Shown here in pieces: positions 35,900 to 46,529 of a DNA stretch of 64,000 nt. Position 1 is the stretch's first letter. Each line of letters opens with the position of its first letter. A program made the translations under genes and the position numbers. Source of the stretch: Holacanthus passer (taxonomy: Eukaryota; Chordata; Actinopteri; Pomacanthidae); contig JAFREQ010000061.1 in the NCBI GenBank assembly GCA_025331565.1, forward strand, positions 1,517,501 to 1,581,500. Direction: 5' to 3'. The notes under the pieces are model-generated. The model did not search any database. It saw nothing but the letters and a program-made list of their open reading frames with translations, and was not told the origin of the DNA.

Positions 35900-37148
35900 A
35901 CAATAAACTGGCTCACAATGTTAGTGAATCATTCCAAAATTCATTACAAGCGCTCACGTCGTTCCTGCCTCCTGCTTGAGGAAAAAGCCAGAGAAGAATA
36001 GCAGTAATGTACTCTGGATGACCTCCACTTTCTAAAGAGAGGAGAAACCAGCCTGTTTTTTTTTTTGCTTTTCAATCCCCATCAAAGAGGAGCAAAAAGG
36101 AGGGACAGCATTCCCCTGCTCGCCGTCATTAATCATAGCTTTCTGGGAGCAAGCGCATATTAATTTCTGTCATCCCAAACATCATTTGGTATTGTTATGC
36201 CACGGCTTAGTCCTCATTCACCAGCAGACGCCGGCCGTTCCTCCTGGTTTGAGGGAAGACAGGGCCTGTGTGGCTGTGTTTCAGAGCAAGAGGCCTTTAT
36301 CCCTGGGGCTCTGACACCAATTAAGCCATTTCACCGAGAGACGAAAACAGGGCCCGCCGTTTCACTGTAACATGAGCCAGCACCTAGCTGCTGGCCCCTC
36401 GCCATCTTTCCATTACTTCAGGCACAGAAATGAACTTAAGAAAATAAAAAGATGGGAGCCAACGTTCAGACTTTACTGACCACTGACAAAATGACAAAGG
36501 GGGTTTCAGGTGATCACCAGCAGCTCAGATTCTCCGTCATCAGCTCGAATGAAACGATTATTTAAAATTATTTTCAACGCACGTTGGAATTCACAAACAA
36601 TATTAAAACACTGAGACAGTACAAACTCTGTGAGCTGCTCCCTTTATGTCTTTTTCCCCCCACAGTTGTCGTTTGGCAGCAGCAGAGTGGAGCTTGTCTT
36701 AGGGCTAAAGCAGAATAATGCAGGGTTTGTTATGAATTAAATATTAGAAATCTTAACACAGCAGCCAATAAGAATTATTTGCCTTATTAAAGCAGCAGAA
36801 GACGCTGATTAAAATTTCATTGCATTGCAGTCTTTTTCCCATTTCTGCCTTCAATATATCATTCTAATGTATGAAACATGTGGAACAATGGCATATGGAA
36901 CAATGGGAAGAGGGGCTTCATTTTCAAGCCTGCAAATGAGGAAAAGTCAGCACGGATTTCTTTTTTTTTTTTTTTTCTGTTTTTGTGGAAAACAATCTCG
37001 TGCAAAGAAAAGAAAGGTGACTGAATGTACAATTCTGCTTCTGTCAGGTAACAAGCTGCAGTGTCAAAATATTTCAAATGAAATTTTAAAAGTGTGCATT
37101 TACTGACTTCTGCCTCGAATTCTACAGAAATCCATCACCTGTAGGAGT

Positions 37149-37150
<2 letters not shown>
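35900..37150. other. intron 2 segment, no recognised feature
   Basis: Includes T-rich runs at 36059-36066 and 36961-36976 and a 15-bp tandem duplication at about 36879-36908 (TGGAACAATGG twice). No gene. Confidence 0.5.

Positions 37151-37181
<31 letters not shown>
37151..37181. repeat. (CA)n microsatellite
   Basis: About 31 bp of CA in intron 2. Confidence 0.9.
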
Positions 37182-37184
<3 letters not shown>

Positions 37185-37189
37185 CAGTC

Positions 37190-39117
37190 TAAAATACAGG
37201 CATTTAACTGCCTGTAAAAATGAACAGTAAATCTATCAATCTATCAAAAAGATTACATACAGAAAAGGAGCAGGATTGTTTTCAGTCTTCTTCTTCTCTC
37301 ACAAATGATCAGGTCATTTAGTCGTCCACGTGTAATGTGGACAGAGTGAATGAACATCATGGTGTCTATTGTCCCATGAGGAAAACTCTTCCCTGAAACA
37401 CTAGAGCTAATGAAATAGGGACCTATAAATAGCAGAGTCATTACTGAGAGAGGACTTGCTTTGCACCAGTCTTTCACTCTAACCCTTTTTACACTAATAA
37501 CCGGCTCTGTGGCTTTACATGGACTCGGCCATGGAGTGACACGGTAATGAACATCATGACACAGGAGACTCAGGGAGAAGTTCGTGCTTGAAAAAAATCT
37601 CAGTCAATTTTTTTCAGCTGTAAATAAATATCTGCTATTTCAGTGAAGACGATGTGGCTGAAAGGTTGAAGTATACACACACCATAATAACACGTTTCTC
37701 ATAATCATCACCGCATTAAATGTTTTTTTTGTTGTTTTTTTGCAAAAGTGTGTTTCATTAATGCAGGTTATTGGATTTTTAATGTTTTTTTTCTGGTGCC
37801 AAAAATTACTTTTGCAAAAATTATTTTTTGGTAAAGATGAGAATTATGAAAAGAGTCTGGCTTTAACTTTATTCAAAGCTGAGAAAACTCCATATTGCAA
37901 CCTGCAAAAAAGGCATATTTGGTTTAACTACGTCTGACAGGTCAAAGGTCTTTTACTGTTTTGACATGTGCAGCCACATGATGCATAAAAAAAAAATCCA
38001 TGCTAACTCACGCTGACAAGACAACAAGTCGTATCGTTCACATCTCTATTTACATAATTTCTTCAAATGGACACAAAGGTGCAGTCTCTTCCTACAGGGG
38101 GTCGTAGCTTCTCCCTCCCAGCTTCAGGTCCACGGTTTCACATTCAGCCACAGACTCAGGTCTCAAACAGCAAAAGGGGAAAGCAAAGAGTCTCCACCAG
38201 CCACGCTCCTACTGCTGTAAACTCATTTCAATCAATCCTTCCTTTTTGCATCCCAAGCAGCCTCTGCTGGCTGCCACCGCCTGAAGATAACTATTTCACC
38301 ACCTCTGTCATGCCTAATTAACAACTCAGATGTACAATTCAGAAATTTCGCAATTAACCTACTAAAATATTGTTGGAGGATGCTAATTGTTATGCCAGTT
38401 GCCATAAAGACTCATTTGCATAACGTATGTGCAAAAAACAATTATGAGCTGTTGATCGCGCAGGAGCCCGCAGAAAAACGCTCGGAGCGACGGAGGGGGA
38501 GCGAGGGAGACGTTTGCAAGATGGGTGCTCGTGTGTGTGCAGATGGAGGGACAGCACTGAATCATCGTGCAAAAAAAAAAAAAAAAACAGATTTGAGGAG
38601 CCGTGTGTGCAGATACCAGGCAGCAGCACCGGTGCAGAGGCATCTATCTCCACAGCACAAAAGCATTTTCCTTCCAAATGAAACTGATATGTATACTCTT
38701 GTGTTTTTTTTTTCCCTCTGCTCTTTGTCTGGCTCTCCTTCTTTTCATCTTTGCTGATGGGGAAATGGAGGGTATTTGGGAGCTACTTAGATAATAGCCA
38801 CATCTTCCCCGGTCCCCCTCGTGCTTTAGAGGAGGAAGCATAGTGGCCCTGCCATTGAGCCAGTCAGGAACCCAGCTGTGCGCGAGCTATTCGGCACAAC
38901 ACTATCTAGTCAGTGCAGCCGCATCACTGGGGCTCTCTGAGACAAAAAGCAGCCAAAGTCAATTGTCTCTCCTGCTGAATGGCTTTCTGTTCTCTGTCAT
39001 GCATTTACTGGAGCTTTTTCTGCAGGAAGAAAAAGCTCATAAGGTAGAAACATAAAGTAAAATACATTTCTGTTCACTGGCTTGTAAGAAGGATTCTTTA
39101 ATTTTAGCTGCAGCTGC
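37190..39117. other. intron 2 segment, no recognised feature
   Basis: Unique-looking intronic DNA with T/A-rich stretches near 37,725-37,830 and A17 at 38571-38587. No recognised coding or RNA gene. Confidence 0.5.
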
Positions 39118-39151
<34 letters not shown>

Positions 39152-39163
39152 GTAATAATGATA
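39118..39163. repeat. (AAT)n microsatellite
   Basis: Ten or more AAT units, then interrupted units continuing to about 39184. Confidence 0.9.
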
Positions 39164-39562
39164 ATTTTGTATTAATAATAATAACCCAATTGGAATGAGA
39201 GGGGTCATTAACTTTGTCAGGAAACATTGAAATTAATGCTCCCTGTAGATTTCAGAAATGCTTACCTCCTCAGTCCTAACTCTATTTACTCCAGGTAATG
39301 CTTTTAGTCAGCCTTGCATGTGGTTAATTACAGGCTCATCCTGAACTGTATTTAATTAGCACAGTCTTTCCTAGCTGAACATTACATATATGGCAGACAA
39401 ACCGATAAACATGCACGAAAGCACGTTTGGTGGTTTTTCGGAAGCCAAATCAAACATGTGCAACAAAACACGCCGACATTGGCTCGGACTGTGAGAGGAG
39501 TCCCTCCCTAATCCACTGCTAAAAACACTGGGTCGGAGCATTTATCAGGCTGAATCTGCCAC

Positions 39563-39591
39563 ACTCCCTCCCTCCCTCCCTCCCTCCCTCC
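39563..39591. repeat. (CTCC)n microsatellite
   Basis: About 29 bp of CTCC repeats; the sense strand of pbx3 is GGAG-rich. Confidence 0.85.
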
Positions 39592-40905
39592 TCCCCACCT
39601 CTCCTCCAGACCCCCTGTTTCTGAACCTGATGAGTCAAAGGTCAGGAAAACAACAAGTCAATACGCAGCCAAAAGAAGCGCCATGCAGCTGAGAGAGCTG
39701 TGGAGAAGGCTAAGCCTCTCTGTGGCACTCCGTGATTTAGCCTGTAATAGTTTTCTGTAATCTCTTTCTATTGATTAAACCTCACATCAAAGAGGAGTCT
39801 TGCTACAGAACCTCTCTTTTCCTGGTCAGAAATACCATATGGAGGTAATCTTTCACCTTTGTTATTCTTGCCGCTCCCGCTGCTGCTGCTGCTGTGAGCC
39901 TCTCTTCCAAAGCATGAGAGCAAGACAAGGGAGTAGCCAGCAGGATAAAACAAACCCAGCACAGAGGAAGAACTGCAAAACTCATCTGAATCGCAGGCAA
40001 TTTTCACTCAATGCATTCATTGTCCTCTCATGCAGCCCACAGGGAAAAAGGTACAACATGAATGTAGCCTTTGTCCCGAAACAGCCAGAAACACGAGGGA
40101 ATAAAACATTTTAATTGCCATTTTTTGTGTATGTACCAAAAGAGAAACATCACACACTGAAGGACAAAGAGCTCCACTCGCCGAGCCAAGCTCACGTTTG
40201 GCTTATCTAAATGCAAAACCAAGAAAATTTGGGGGAAAAATCCCTCCTGCTAAAAACACTCAATTTAGTGACAGGCAAATGACTTCATGCTGCCACTTAA
40301 TCTCATTTCTTGCATAATGCTCTCTAATTAGCATATCAAAGTGAATTAATACTTCCAGGGCATTAGCAATGCAGAAATACGCTGCAGCTCTACAATAACA
40401 GTCAGAAGAGTGAAAGAAACTTCGGAAAGTCTTCACAACATCTTGCTATTACTAGAAAATGCACTTCTTTACCTCCCCTCCACATGTAAGTAAGATGCTC
40501 CTCACCACTCTCTGATCACTACATGATATTTTGAACATAATCGCCTGTAAAGCTTTGAAGCTGAACCCTGAACTCTCCATTCATCTGCACCGCAGACAAT
40601 AAGTCTGGATAACATGATACATGCGCGCTGTAATTACGCCGATGATTCTTGGACCGCTTTCAAATTTATTATTAAAAGTCATTTTCAGCCAACGGTGGAT
40701 CCCGTGGCTAAAAGACAGCGGCCCCTGTGCCATCTGAACGGACATGAAAGGGGCCAAGGAAGCCCCCGCCACCGATGCCACAGCAGCCAGTGAAAGGCTC
40801 ACTGTGTGCTGGAAAAACAGGCCGGTCAACAAGGCCACCAGACCAGCTGAGCTCTGTCAATGGCTAAGAGGGGGAGGCTGTGACTCTAAACCACAGGTTA
40901 ACCAT

Positions 40906-40906
<1 letters not shown>

Positions 40907-40981
<75 letters not shown>
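40907..40981. repeat. (CA)n microsatellite, 75 bp
   Basis: The longest dinucleotide array in the window, uninterrupted over about 37 units. The 157-codon frame that crosses it is an artefact. Confidence 0.95.
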
Positions 40982-40984
<3 letters not shown>

Positions 40985-42578
40985 CTACCTCTCTTCCTTC
41001 ATCTCATCTCTTTCTCACACTTGCACACTTTCATACATATGTTCACATAAAAATTTCTGCCTTTTTAATTGACTCTTTCCTGCTTCTTTCAGAGGCTTAT
41101 TCCAACTTGAGAGCTCACAGCAGAAACACACAGGTGTCGATGAACAAACTGGTAAAAGATCTGATTAACTTGCAGAGCAACCTGAACACTGGAGACTTTG
41201 ATACGACTTCACTTTGAAAATAAAATCACTTATCTTGGTTGTTTTTTTTTTTCACTGAGGTCTCTGTTCTGCAGATGCAGCAAAGCTTCTTTCAAATCAA
41301 ATCAATGGCTGCATACAAAATAAAAGTGTGTGATGTGTGTGATCTGCATCCTCTGTGTTCCTCACTCCATCTCTCTCTGTGTCTAAACTCAACAGGCTCG
41401 CAGCAGCAGAGCGTCTCGGCTCCGCTGTGGACCCTCTGCCTGCCCCTGTGGACGCTACCTGCGTTGGGGGGAAGTTCATAAACTTTTACGATCTCTCTCG
41501 AGCCAATTTCCTCATAAACTGCACAAAGGTCACAAATCTGACACGACATCAGGTTTGGTAAATTACACCAAACCCACAGCATCGTTTCCTGTTGTGTTCC
41601 TAATTTTTCTGTGACTGAGAAATATAAATATTAGCTGAGGCATATATGACAACGTGCAGCACTTTAAATATATTTGAAGCATCTGTTCACTTTGTTTCAA
41701 GCAATCACATAAATACAAAGCACAATAAACAAAAGGCTCTTACAACTAAAAATCAATTATGTCTTCATTAGAAAATGTAAAGGAGTGCAGTTTATTATGT
41801 GTCTTAAATTATGTGTGCATAAACATTGTGAGTGAAAAGTGTAGATGCAGCAATCTGACTTTTTAAAAATGCACGAAAGCAAAGTTTGAGTCATAAGAAA
41901 AAGTTATGAGACACGAAAACATTAACTCGAATTTCAGTTGTCTTCCCTGTTTGCATGTTCACACACACTTCACACACTCTTTTCAACCATGGTCATAAAA
42001 ATTTGCAGACTTGCTTAAAAACTGTGCAAATATCCAACAAAAATATTGATTTCATTTTTTTTTTTTCTAAATCTTTTTCACTAATTTTCTACAAGCTGTT
42101 TCTCTTATTTGCATTTTACCTTTAGCTGTCCGCACTTGCAGGAAAAGGAGTCTGCATGCAACTGTAGTACAATTACAGACCGAGAGCCTGTTTGCTTTCG
42201 TATGTCGAAAACGTGTTGTCAGGTTATAAAGCCTGAATTCACTGCTCCAGCTATGTGGAGCATATGCTACGGGATTTCCCCCATCCTGCTCAGTGCCAGG
42301 GTGCTGAGGGTGAAAGCTGGGGCGCACTTTGAATCCAAGCAAGCAAGGATGGAAAAGATGCTCCTGCAGAAACAAGAGCATCTGACTGATTCTGTGTGGC
42401 ACAATGACATATTTAAAGAAGTGGCTGATTCATTTGGGCAGAGGGCTCCTGTAACCTGGATGCCATCGGGTCACTGGGAGGTAAAAGAAAAGTCTCCTGC
42501 ATCCAGGCTCCAATATTATTTTTCTGTGACTTCACACCAGAATATTTTTTTTTTTTTTTTTTGCACAAAAGATCTTAC
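40982..42578. other. intron 2, 5' end
   Basis: Begins at the exon 2 donor (42574-42578, GTAAG on the minus strand). An 18-nt homopolymer, T on plus, lies at 42545-42562. A 185-codon plus-strand frame crossing exon 2 (42109-42666) is not credible as a gene. Confidence 0.6.
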
Positions 42579-42652
42579 CTGTCTTTTCTTTGATTTCACA
42601 GAGAACGCTGAAGAGTGCTGGTTTCATTCTGTGACAGTTCAGTCCATGTTTC
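42579..42652 (-). CDS. pbx3: pbx3 coding exon 2 (residues 66-90)
   Basis: This 74-nt exon is too short to stand out as an open frame but is unmistakable. After the first base completes lysine 66 it encodes KHGLNCHRMKPALFSVLCEI followed by KEKT, the conserved PBC-A segment. The acceptor reads TTTCAG-like sequence ending CAG|GAAAC, and the donor is CAG|GTAAGA, a strong site. The leftover G joins GT of exon 3 to make glycine 91. Most PBX proteins I recall have alanine rather than glycine after KH, so H-G at residues 67-68 is a small departure. An 18-nt T run on the plus strand (an A run in the transcript) lies 16 nt beyond the donor. Confidence 0.95.
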
Positions 42653-43094
42653 CTGTTTCAGTATAAGACAAAAAAATAATACTGAAATAAATTCACTGAT
42701 GAATCACATGTTAGATATTAACAAGAAGAGTTTAGCTGTCATGACTTGTCCCAACACACACACACACACACACACACACCTCTCGAAAGTTCACAAAATA
42801 AAAGTGTAACATAATGCTTCATAATAAATGTATATTTGACTCCTGCTGACATGAATTTCATTGCATTTATAGTTTTGCAGGAAAACTGTGTGTGCATCCA
42901 AACTTTTGCAAAAAAAAAAAAAAAAAAAAGCTGACAACTTTCTCACAACCTTGCCACCAAACACCTTATCATTAAAGTCTATTGTCACACATGGAGGGAC
43001 TTAAGTTAAGGGGCCACATCTCAATAATGATGCGTTCAGGGGTTTATTTTTTGGGGGGGGTGGCCAAGTTAATAAAACATATAAATCAACCAAC
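42653..43094 (-). other. pbx3: pbx3 intron 1
   Basis: A 442-bp intron between coding exons 1 and 2, with donor GTTGGT and acceptor ending CAG. It contains a (CA)n array (42755-42779) and an A run (42909-42929; T in the transcript). Confidence 0.9.
42755..42779. repeat. (CA)n microsatellite in intron 1
   Basis: About 25 bp of CA, roughly 100 bp upstream (in transcript order) of exon 2. Confidence 0.85.
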
Positions 43095-43291
43095 TTTGCT
43101 TGCGCCTCGTCCAGACTCTGATCAGTTATGGTCATGATTTGATGGAGAATGTCACCAATGTCTTGTTTCCGTCCCTCTCCGTCTGTCCCATCGTGTCCAT
43201 GCGGAGGCGGCAGAGCCATGCCTCCCTGCACCGAGTGGCCGGCCAGACTGACGCCGCCGATCGACTGCATGATCCGGGCTTGATCGTCCAT
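43095..43291 (-). CDS. pbx3: pbx3 coding exon 1 (residues 1-65 plus 2 nt)
   Basis: The exon encodes the N-terminus of a PBX3-like protein, beginning MDDQARIMQSIGGV and ending in TITDQSLDEAQA, then AA of a split lysine codon. The start codon at 43289-43291 has a good initiation context (ACG before ATG, G after) and matches the usual PBX3 start. An in-frame ATG 51 nt upstream (43340-43342) has poorer context and would add 17 residues not seen in PBX proteins, so I rejected it. Residues from about 41 on (RKQDIGDILHQIM) begin the PBC-A region, which binds MEIS/PREP and contributes to nuclear export control. The donor reads CAA|GTTGGT, weaker than consensus; read-through would add LVDLY and continue to a stop, so splicing is required. 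The two leftover bases pair with the first base of exon 2 to give lysine 66. Confidence 0.95.
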
Positions 43292-44027
43292 CGTAGCCGC
43301 TAGAGAGTCCGTGCACTGAGCCACGCAAATTGAAAAACTCATATACGAAATGTGCTACAACATGCACTGAAGTCAGATTCTGCACAGATGCAGAAAACAC
43401 ACGTTTGTTAGAATTTAAAAAAAAAGGGCTGGTGTTGATGCGTAATGTGTCCAAGTTCTCGCCTTTTTTTTTTACGCACGGTCCAAAGTGCCAAAGGTGT
43501 TTGCACAAAAATGCATGAATCTTTTTTTTTTCTTCTTCTTCTTCTCAACACTTGTCTGTCAGAAATGAAGGTCCATCGTATCCTGCACGGATCCTCATGC
43601 CAATCTGTCTTTTCTCTGGCTGGAGACACAAAACGCTCCTGGGGTGATCTCTCATTTATTTGCGCTCTTCATGGGATCCAAGGCTGCAAAGAGAGAAAAA
43701 AAAAAATCCAAATCCTCCGGCAACAGAAAAAAAAATATCCAATGTGGAAACCTAAACAAATAAAAAAAAAATCTTGCAGGTGTTGCCACGTGCAAAAATG
43801 ATTCCCGCGATAGTATTAAAAAAATGCAACTATAAAAATATGAAATGCGCACCAAAAAAAAGTTGGGGTTTTGTTTTTAAAAAAATAAGCAAGCAAGAGA
43901 AATTAATGAGGACGCAGCCTGTGTGAAGGCGATGCGCAGAAAATATCTTTGCCCTGCTGAAATTTATGAGCTGCAGCCGGACGCCTGTGTGTGTTTTATG
44001 TTGTTTGATGGCAGCGGCGGCGGTGAG

Positions 44028-44037
44028 CGATTGACAG
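44028..44037 (+). promoter_or_regulatory. PBX-PREP/MEIS-like site CGATTGACAG
   Basis: The site matches the PBX-PREP/MEIS consensus TGATTGACAG at 9 of 10 positions. It lies about 740 bp 5' of the pbx3 start codon. Autoregulation is a hypothesis only. Confidence 0.35.
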
Positions 44038-44287
44038 CGTGCCAATGCCACTCACTCAGTGCAGACGTGTCAGAGCTGGGAAACAGGGCTGCAAAAAAAA
44101 AAATAAAAAAATAAATAAAATGAGAAGAAAAAAAAAAAAAATACAAAATAGTAGTGGATGAAAATGCACGCTCCGCCCTGCAGAGGAGGGGTCTGAGCTC
44201 CCTGTCACTTCTCTCCTGAACACCGAAAAACAAAATGTTAAGAGCTTTAGTACTTAGGATGGTGATTATAATGATGAAAGCTCAGTC

Positions 44288-44335
<48 letters not shown>
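44288..44335. repeat. (CT)n microsatellite near the pbx3 promoter
   Basis: About 48 bp of CT with one interruption; GA-rich on the pbx3 sense strand. It lies about 180 bp downstream of the putative TATA-like motif, within the presumed leader. Confidence 0.9.
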
Positions 44336-44339
<4 letters not shown>

Positions 44340-44513
44340 GCAGCTGCAGGATATATCCTCGTCTCCTCTCGCGCGTGCACGTGCAGCTATGTGCATATTC
44401 AATCTAACCAACAACCGGGTTTCAATCCGTGCACTGATGAGAGTTTTCATACAGTTTTGATGCAGGAGTGTGCAGAAGCAGCTTCGCTTCGAGCCACAGC
44501 GGCAGCAGACATG

Positions 44514-44720
44514 TTTATATTATTGCAAACTGAAGCTCCTTCCACCAATCACGAGCCGCGGTGACGGAAGACTGACGAGCCGCGCGGCCTATTACCGGCG
44601 AGATGCGCGACGCCGAGAGCCCCGCCCACTCCCCCATCCCCTCCATCTTCGCAGCGCTCGTGCAAAAAGGATGGGAACTTCTGATTGGCCGTTGCCACGA
44701 GTGACATCCGTTGCACAAGC
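44514..44720 (-). promoter_or_regulatory. pbx3: candidate pbx3 core promoter
   Basis: A GC- and CpG-rich block in otherwise AT-rich DNA. On the minus strand it has, in order, a CCAAT box in GGCCAATCAG (44684-44688), a GC box GGGCGGGG (about 44620-44627), a second CCAAT in the reverse direction (44545-44549) and a TATA-like TATAAA (44514-44519). Initiation would then fall near 44485. Position and orientation suit pbx3, but the start site is inferred from motifs only. Confidence 0.5.
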
Positions 44721-44749
44721 AGGCGGCGCTGCTCGGTGCTCCTCCGCAG

Positions 44750-45110
44750 TTGCTATGGCAGCAGACGAGTTGTTGAGCTGGATGCAGGGCAGCAGATGCA
44801 GCTCTGCAATGAGCATCCAGGTTCATACAGAGACAGGAAGGAAAAACAGGGGTCTGCGTTTATTTTAGGGGACATTCGATGACCACAATGCAGGAATGAG
44901 GATAAAGAAGCGCTGAGTTTTAGAGACAGACATGTTTCATCTTGTGCAAAACAAGGCCTCAACTTTTGACCAAAGGAGTTTGTTTTACATGGGTTTGATC
45001 ATAACTATGGAAAAACATTAACACTGTTTGCTCACACACGATGTTTTATTGTCCAGCAGCCGACATTTGTCCCAAAACTAGTCATCAGAGAAACAGTGCT
45101 TTACATTACT
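44750..45110. other. upstream spacer, no recognised feature
   Basis: Composition falls back from GC-rich to AT-rich. No gene or repeat family is recognised. Confidence 0.5.
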
Positions 45111-45310
45111 GTGCAGTATTACTGTTTACAATCCGCATGTCGCATAGTGCACTTTACTTTTTGAACTTTTTGAATTTGTAACTTTTTTAATCTATATACT
45201 TTTCTTTTCTCACGTCATTATTTTTATTACTTTTATTTCTCACTCTCTGGGAAAAGCAAGGATTTCAGTGCTGCTTTACATATGACAATAAAACTTCTAG
45301 ATTCTTGACA
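45110..45310 (+). mobile_element. 3' tail of a truncated retroelement
   Basis: The end of this stretch reads TTTCAGTGCTGCTTTACATA, then TGACAATAAAACTTCTAGATTCTTGA. This resembles the 3' terminus of fish non-LTR elements that end in an AATAAA-like signal and short GATTCTTGA-type tail repeats. Only untranslated tail is visible. Assignment rests on recalled resemblance. Confidence 0.45.
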
Positions 45311-45319
45311 ATAATCATG

Positions 45320-46480
45320 GCGTCTAAGTAGTTTGGAGTTCCCCAAGAAAATTCATTCTTTTTGAAGTTGTGCACCGACGAGTCAAACGGAAACCGAAGT
45401 CCAGACCAACATAATCCTCGGTTTATTCTGAATCTGATCTGCTGGGGAGGAAATAACTTGCAGCCACCAAAGATCGAGCTCTTCAGTCCTTCAGTGGAAG
45501 ATCTAGTAAAACTCTCTGTTTCAGATCATGTTGTTTTTATTCACTGATTTTGTTCACAGATTGTTCGACGCTGTTAAAGACCGTCTCTGGGTGTTTGGCT
45601 GCTGATTTTTCCATCAGGTGTCTTTGGGTCAGATTTGGTTTACGGCAAAAAGGAAGAATATTTTATGATATGGGGCTAAAACATTTCACAGGATTGTGAA
45701 ATTAGTCAAAACATCTGAAAAAAAAAATGCTTGCAACGCTGAATCTCTGCTGTGACACATAGAGCATCATGTTTGTGACACAAAGCTACTGGTTTTATGG
45801 AAAACACGGGTTTAAATTTGATGAACACAAACAACATGGCTGACGTGGAAGCTCTCGGTCTTAATTCTTTATGGAAATGATTCCGGCGTGTGCAGTGTTT
45901 TGACAGGGACGTACACGTACAGTAGGATTCAGTTCACCCTGATGAGACTTTAACTCCTTTTTCTCAGGAACAGATGGACAGAAAGCATCAACTGTGACAC
46001 GTGGTTGACAATTTTCATCAAATACTAATGCATTTCATTATTTGTTTCACTCTTTCACAAACATCTTATTTCATAAAATTATTGAGTCAAGTGTAAAATA
46101 GAGTTTTGTTTTAGTTAATGATCCTCTGAAACACTGTTTGCTGTTGTCGGTGGCAGATCCTGATTCACCTTCATGAGTCAGAACTGGATTCATCTGCAGA
46201 GGAGGAAACTTCTTTTTACTGAAAGAAGTTCAACTGAGGTGACGACACAGGGAGTCTCTGCTTTAAATAACTGTTTGATTATCATACTAGAAAAGGAAAA
46301 GAGCATCGCCCTGCTGTCACCTGTCTCAGTCTCACTTTCACTAGATGAAGAAGAGTCCAAAAATATAGTTGTCATAAGTGTAGTACAGTCAATGTGGTAG
46401 AGGACACCAATGAATTTAGCATCATATATCACAATGAAGGTGTTCAATTGGTCATTAATTGTAAGGCAGCTTGAGGAGAT
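45320..46480. other. upstream spacer, no recognised feature
   Basis: Unique-looking intergenic DNA with short open frames only. Confidence 0.5.
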
Positions 46481-46483
46481 CAC

Positions 46484-46528
46484 TGATAAGATGAACCTTT
46501 ATTCATCCCACAGTGGGAAATTTACAAA
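46484..46528 (-). mobile_element. short retroelement 3'-end fragment
   Basis: Reads as TGATAAGATGAACCTTTATT followed by CATCCCACAGTGGGAAATTT. This is the reverse complement of a common fish retroelement end (GGGAAATT...AATAAAGGTT, then a TTATC-type tail). A second copy of the same end is at 50804-50858. Confidence 0.5.
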
Positions 46529-46529
46529 A

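Larger units (their letters stand above)
1632..42578 (-). other. pbx3: pbx3 intron 2, about 41 kb
   Basis: Exons 2 and 3 join in phase across this 40,947-bp gap. PBX genes characteristically have a very long intron here. It is lightly loaded with transposons compared with the upstream spacer but rich in microsatellites and in AT-rich motif clusters. I found no additional PBX exon or nested gene. Sub-regions and repeats are listed separately. Confidence 0.9.
43292..44485 (-). other. pbx3: putative pbx3 5' leader
   Basis: This is the sequence between the start codon and the putative core promoter. It contains many A/T runs (43416-43424, 43464-43472, 43521-43530, 44091-44142), a (CT)n array and a PBX/MEIS-like site. 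Whether it is one unspliced leader of about 1.2 kb or includes a 5' intron cannot be settled by reading. No other PBX coding sequence is present. Confidence 0.45.
1..44490 (-). other. pbx3: pbx3 gene, 5' part (partial gene span)
   Basis: This is the span of a PBX-family gene on the minus strand, from a putative start region near 44.49 kb leftwards off the window. Four coding exons (43095-43291, 42579-42652, 1390-1631, 276-466) join in frame at GT/AG junctions. PBX proteins are TALE homeodomain transcription factors that bind DNA with HOX and MEIS/PREP partners in the nucleus. PBX3 rather than PBX1/2/4 is indicated by the MDDQ start, the HSVQGGMALPPP segment, DILHQIM, GLSIRGAQEEDPPDPQ and NSIEHSDYRAKLTQ. 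The homeodomain, which starts around residue 235 in PBX proteins, is outside the window. Paralogue a versus b cannot be decided here. The right-hand limit is inferred from promoter motifs only. Confidence 0.9.

Noticed and set aside
204..40981. Regular dinucleotide arrays considered as CRISPR-like or satellite arrays
   Set aside because: They are ordinary eukaryotic microsatellites without spacers or long repeat units.
40744..41217. 157-codon plus-strand frame
   Set aside because: About 25 codons come from the 75-bp CA array; the rest is unremarkable.
42109..42666. 185-codon plus-strand frame across exon 2
   Set aside because: It is antisense to a true exon, crosses a homopolymer and matches no family.
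43292..43342. Upstream in-frame ATG adding 17 residues to PBX3
   Set aside because: Poor initiation context and no PBX protein that I know starts this way; the MDDQ start has good context.
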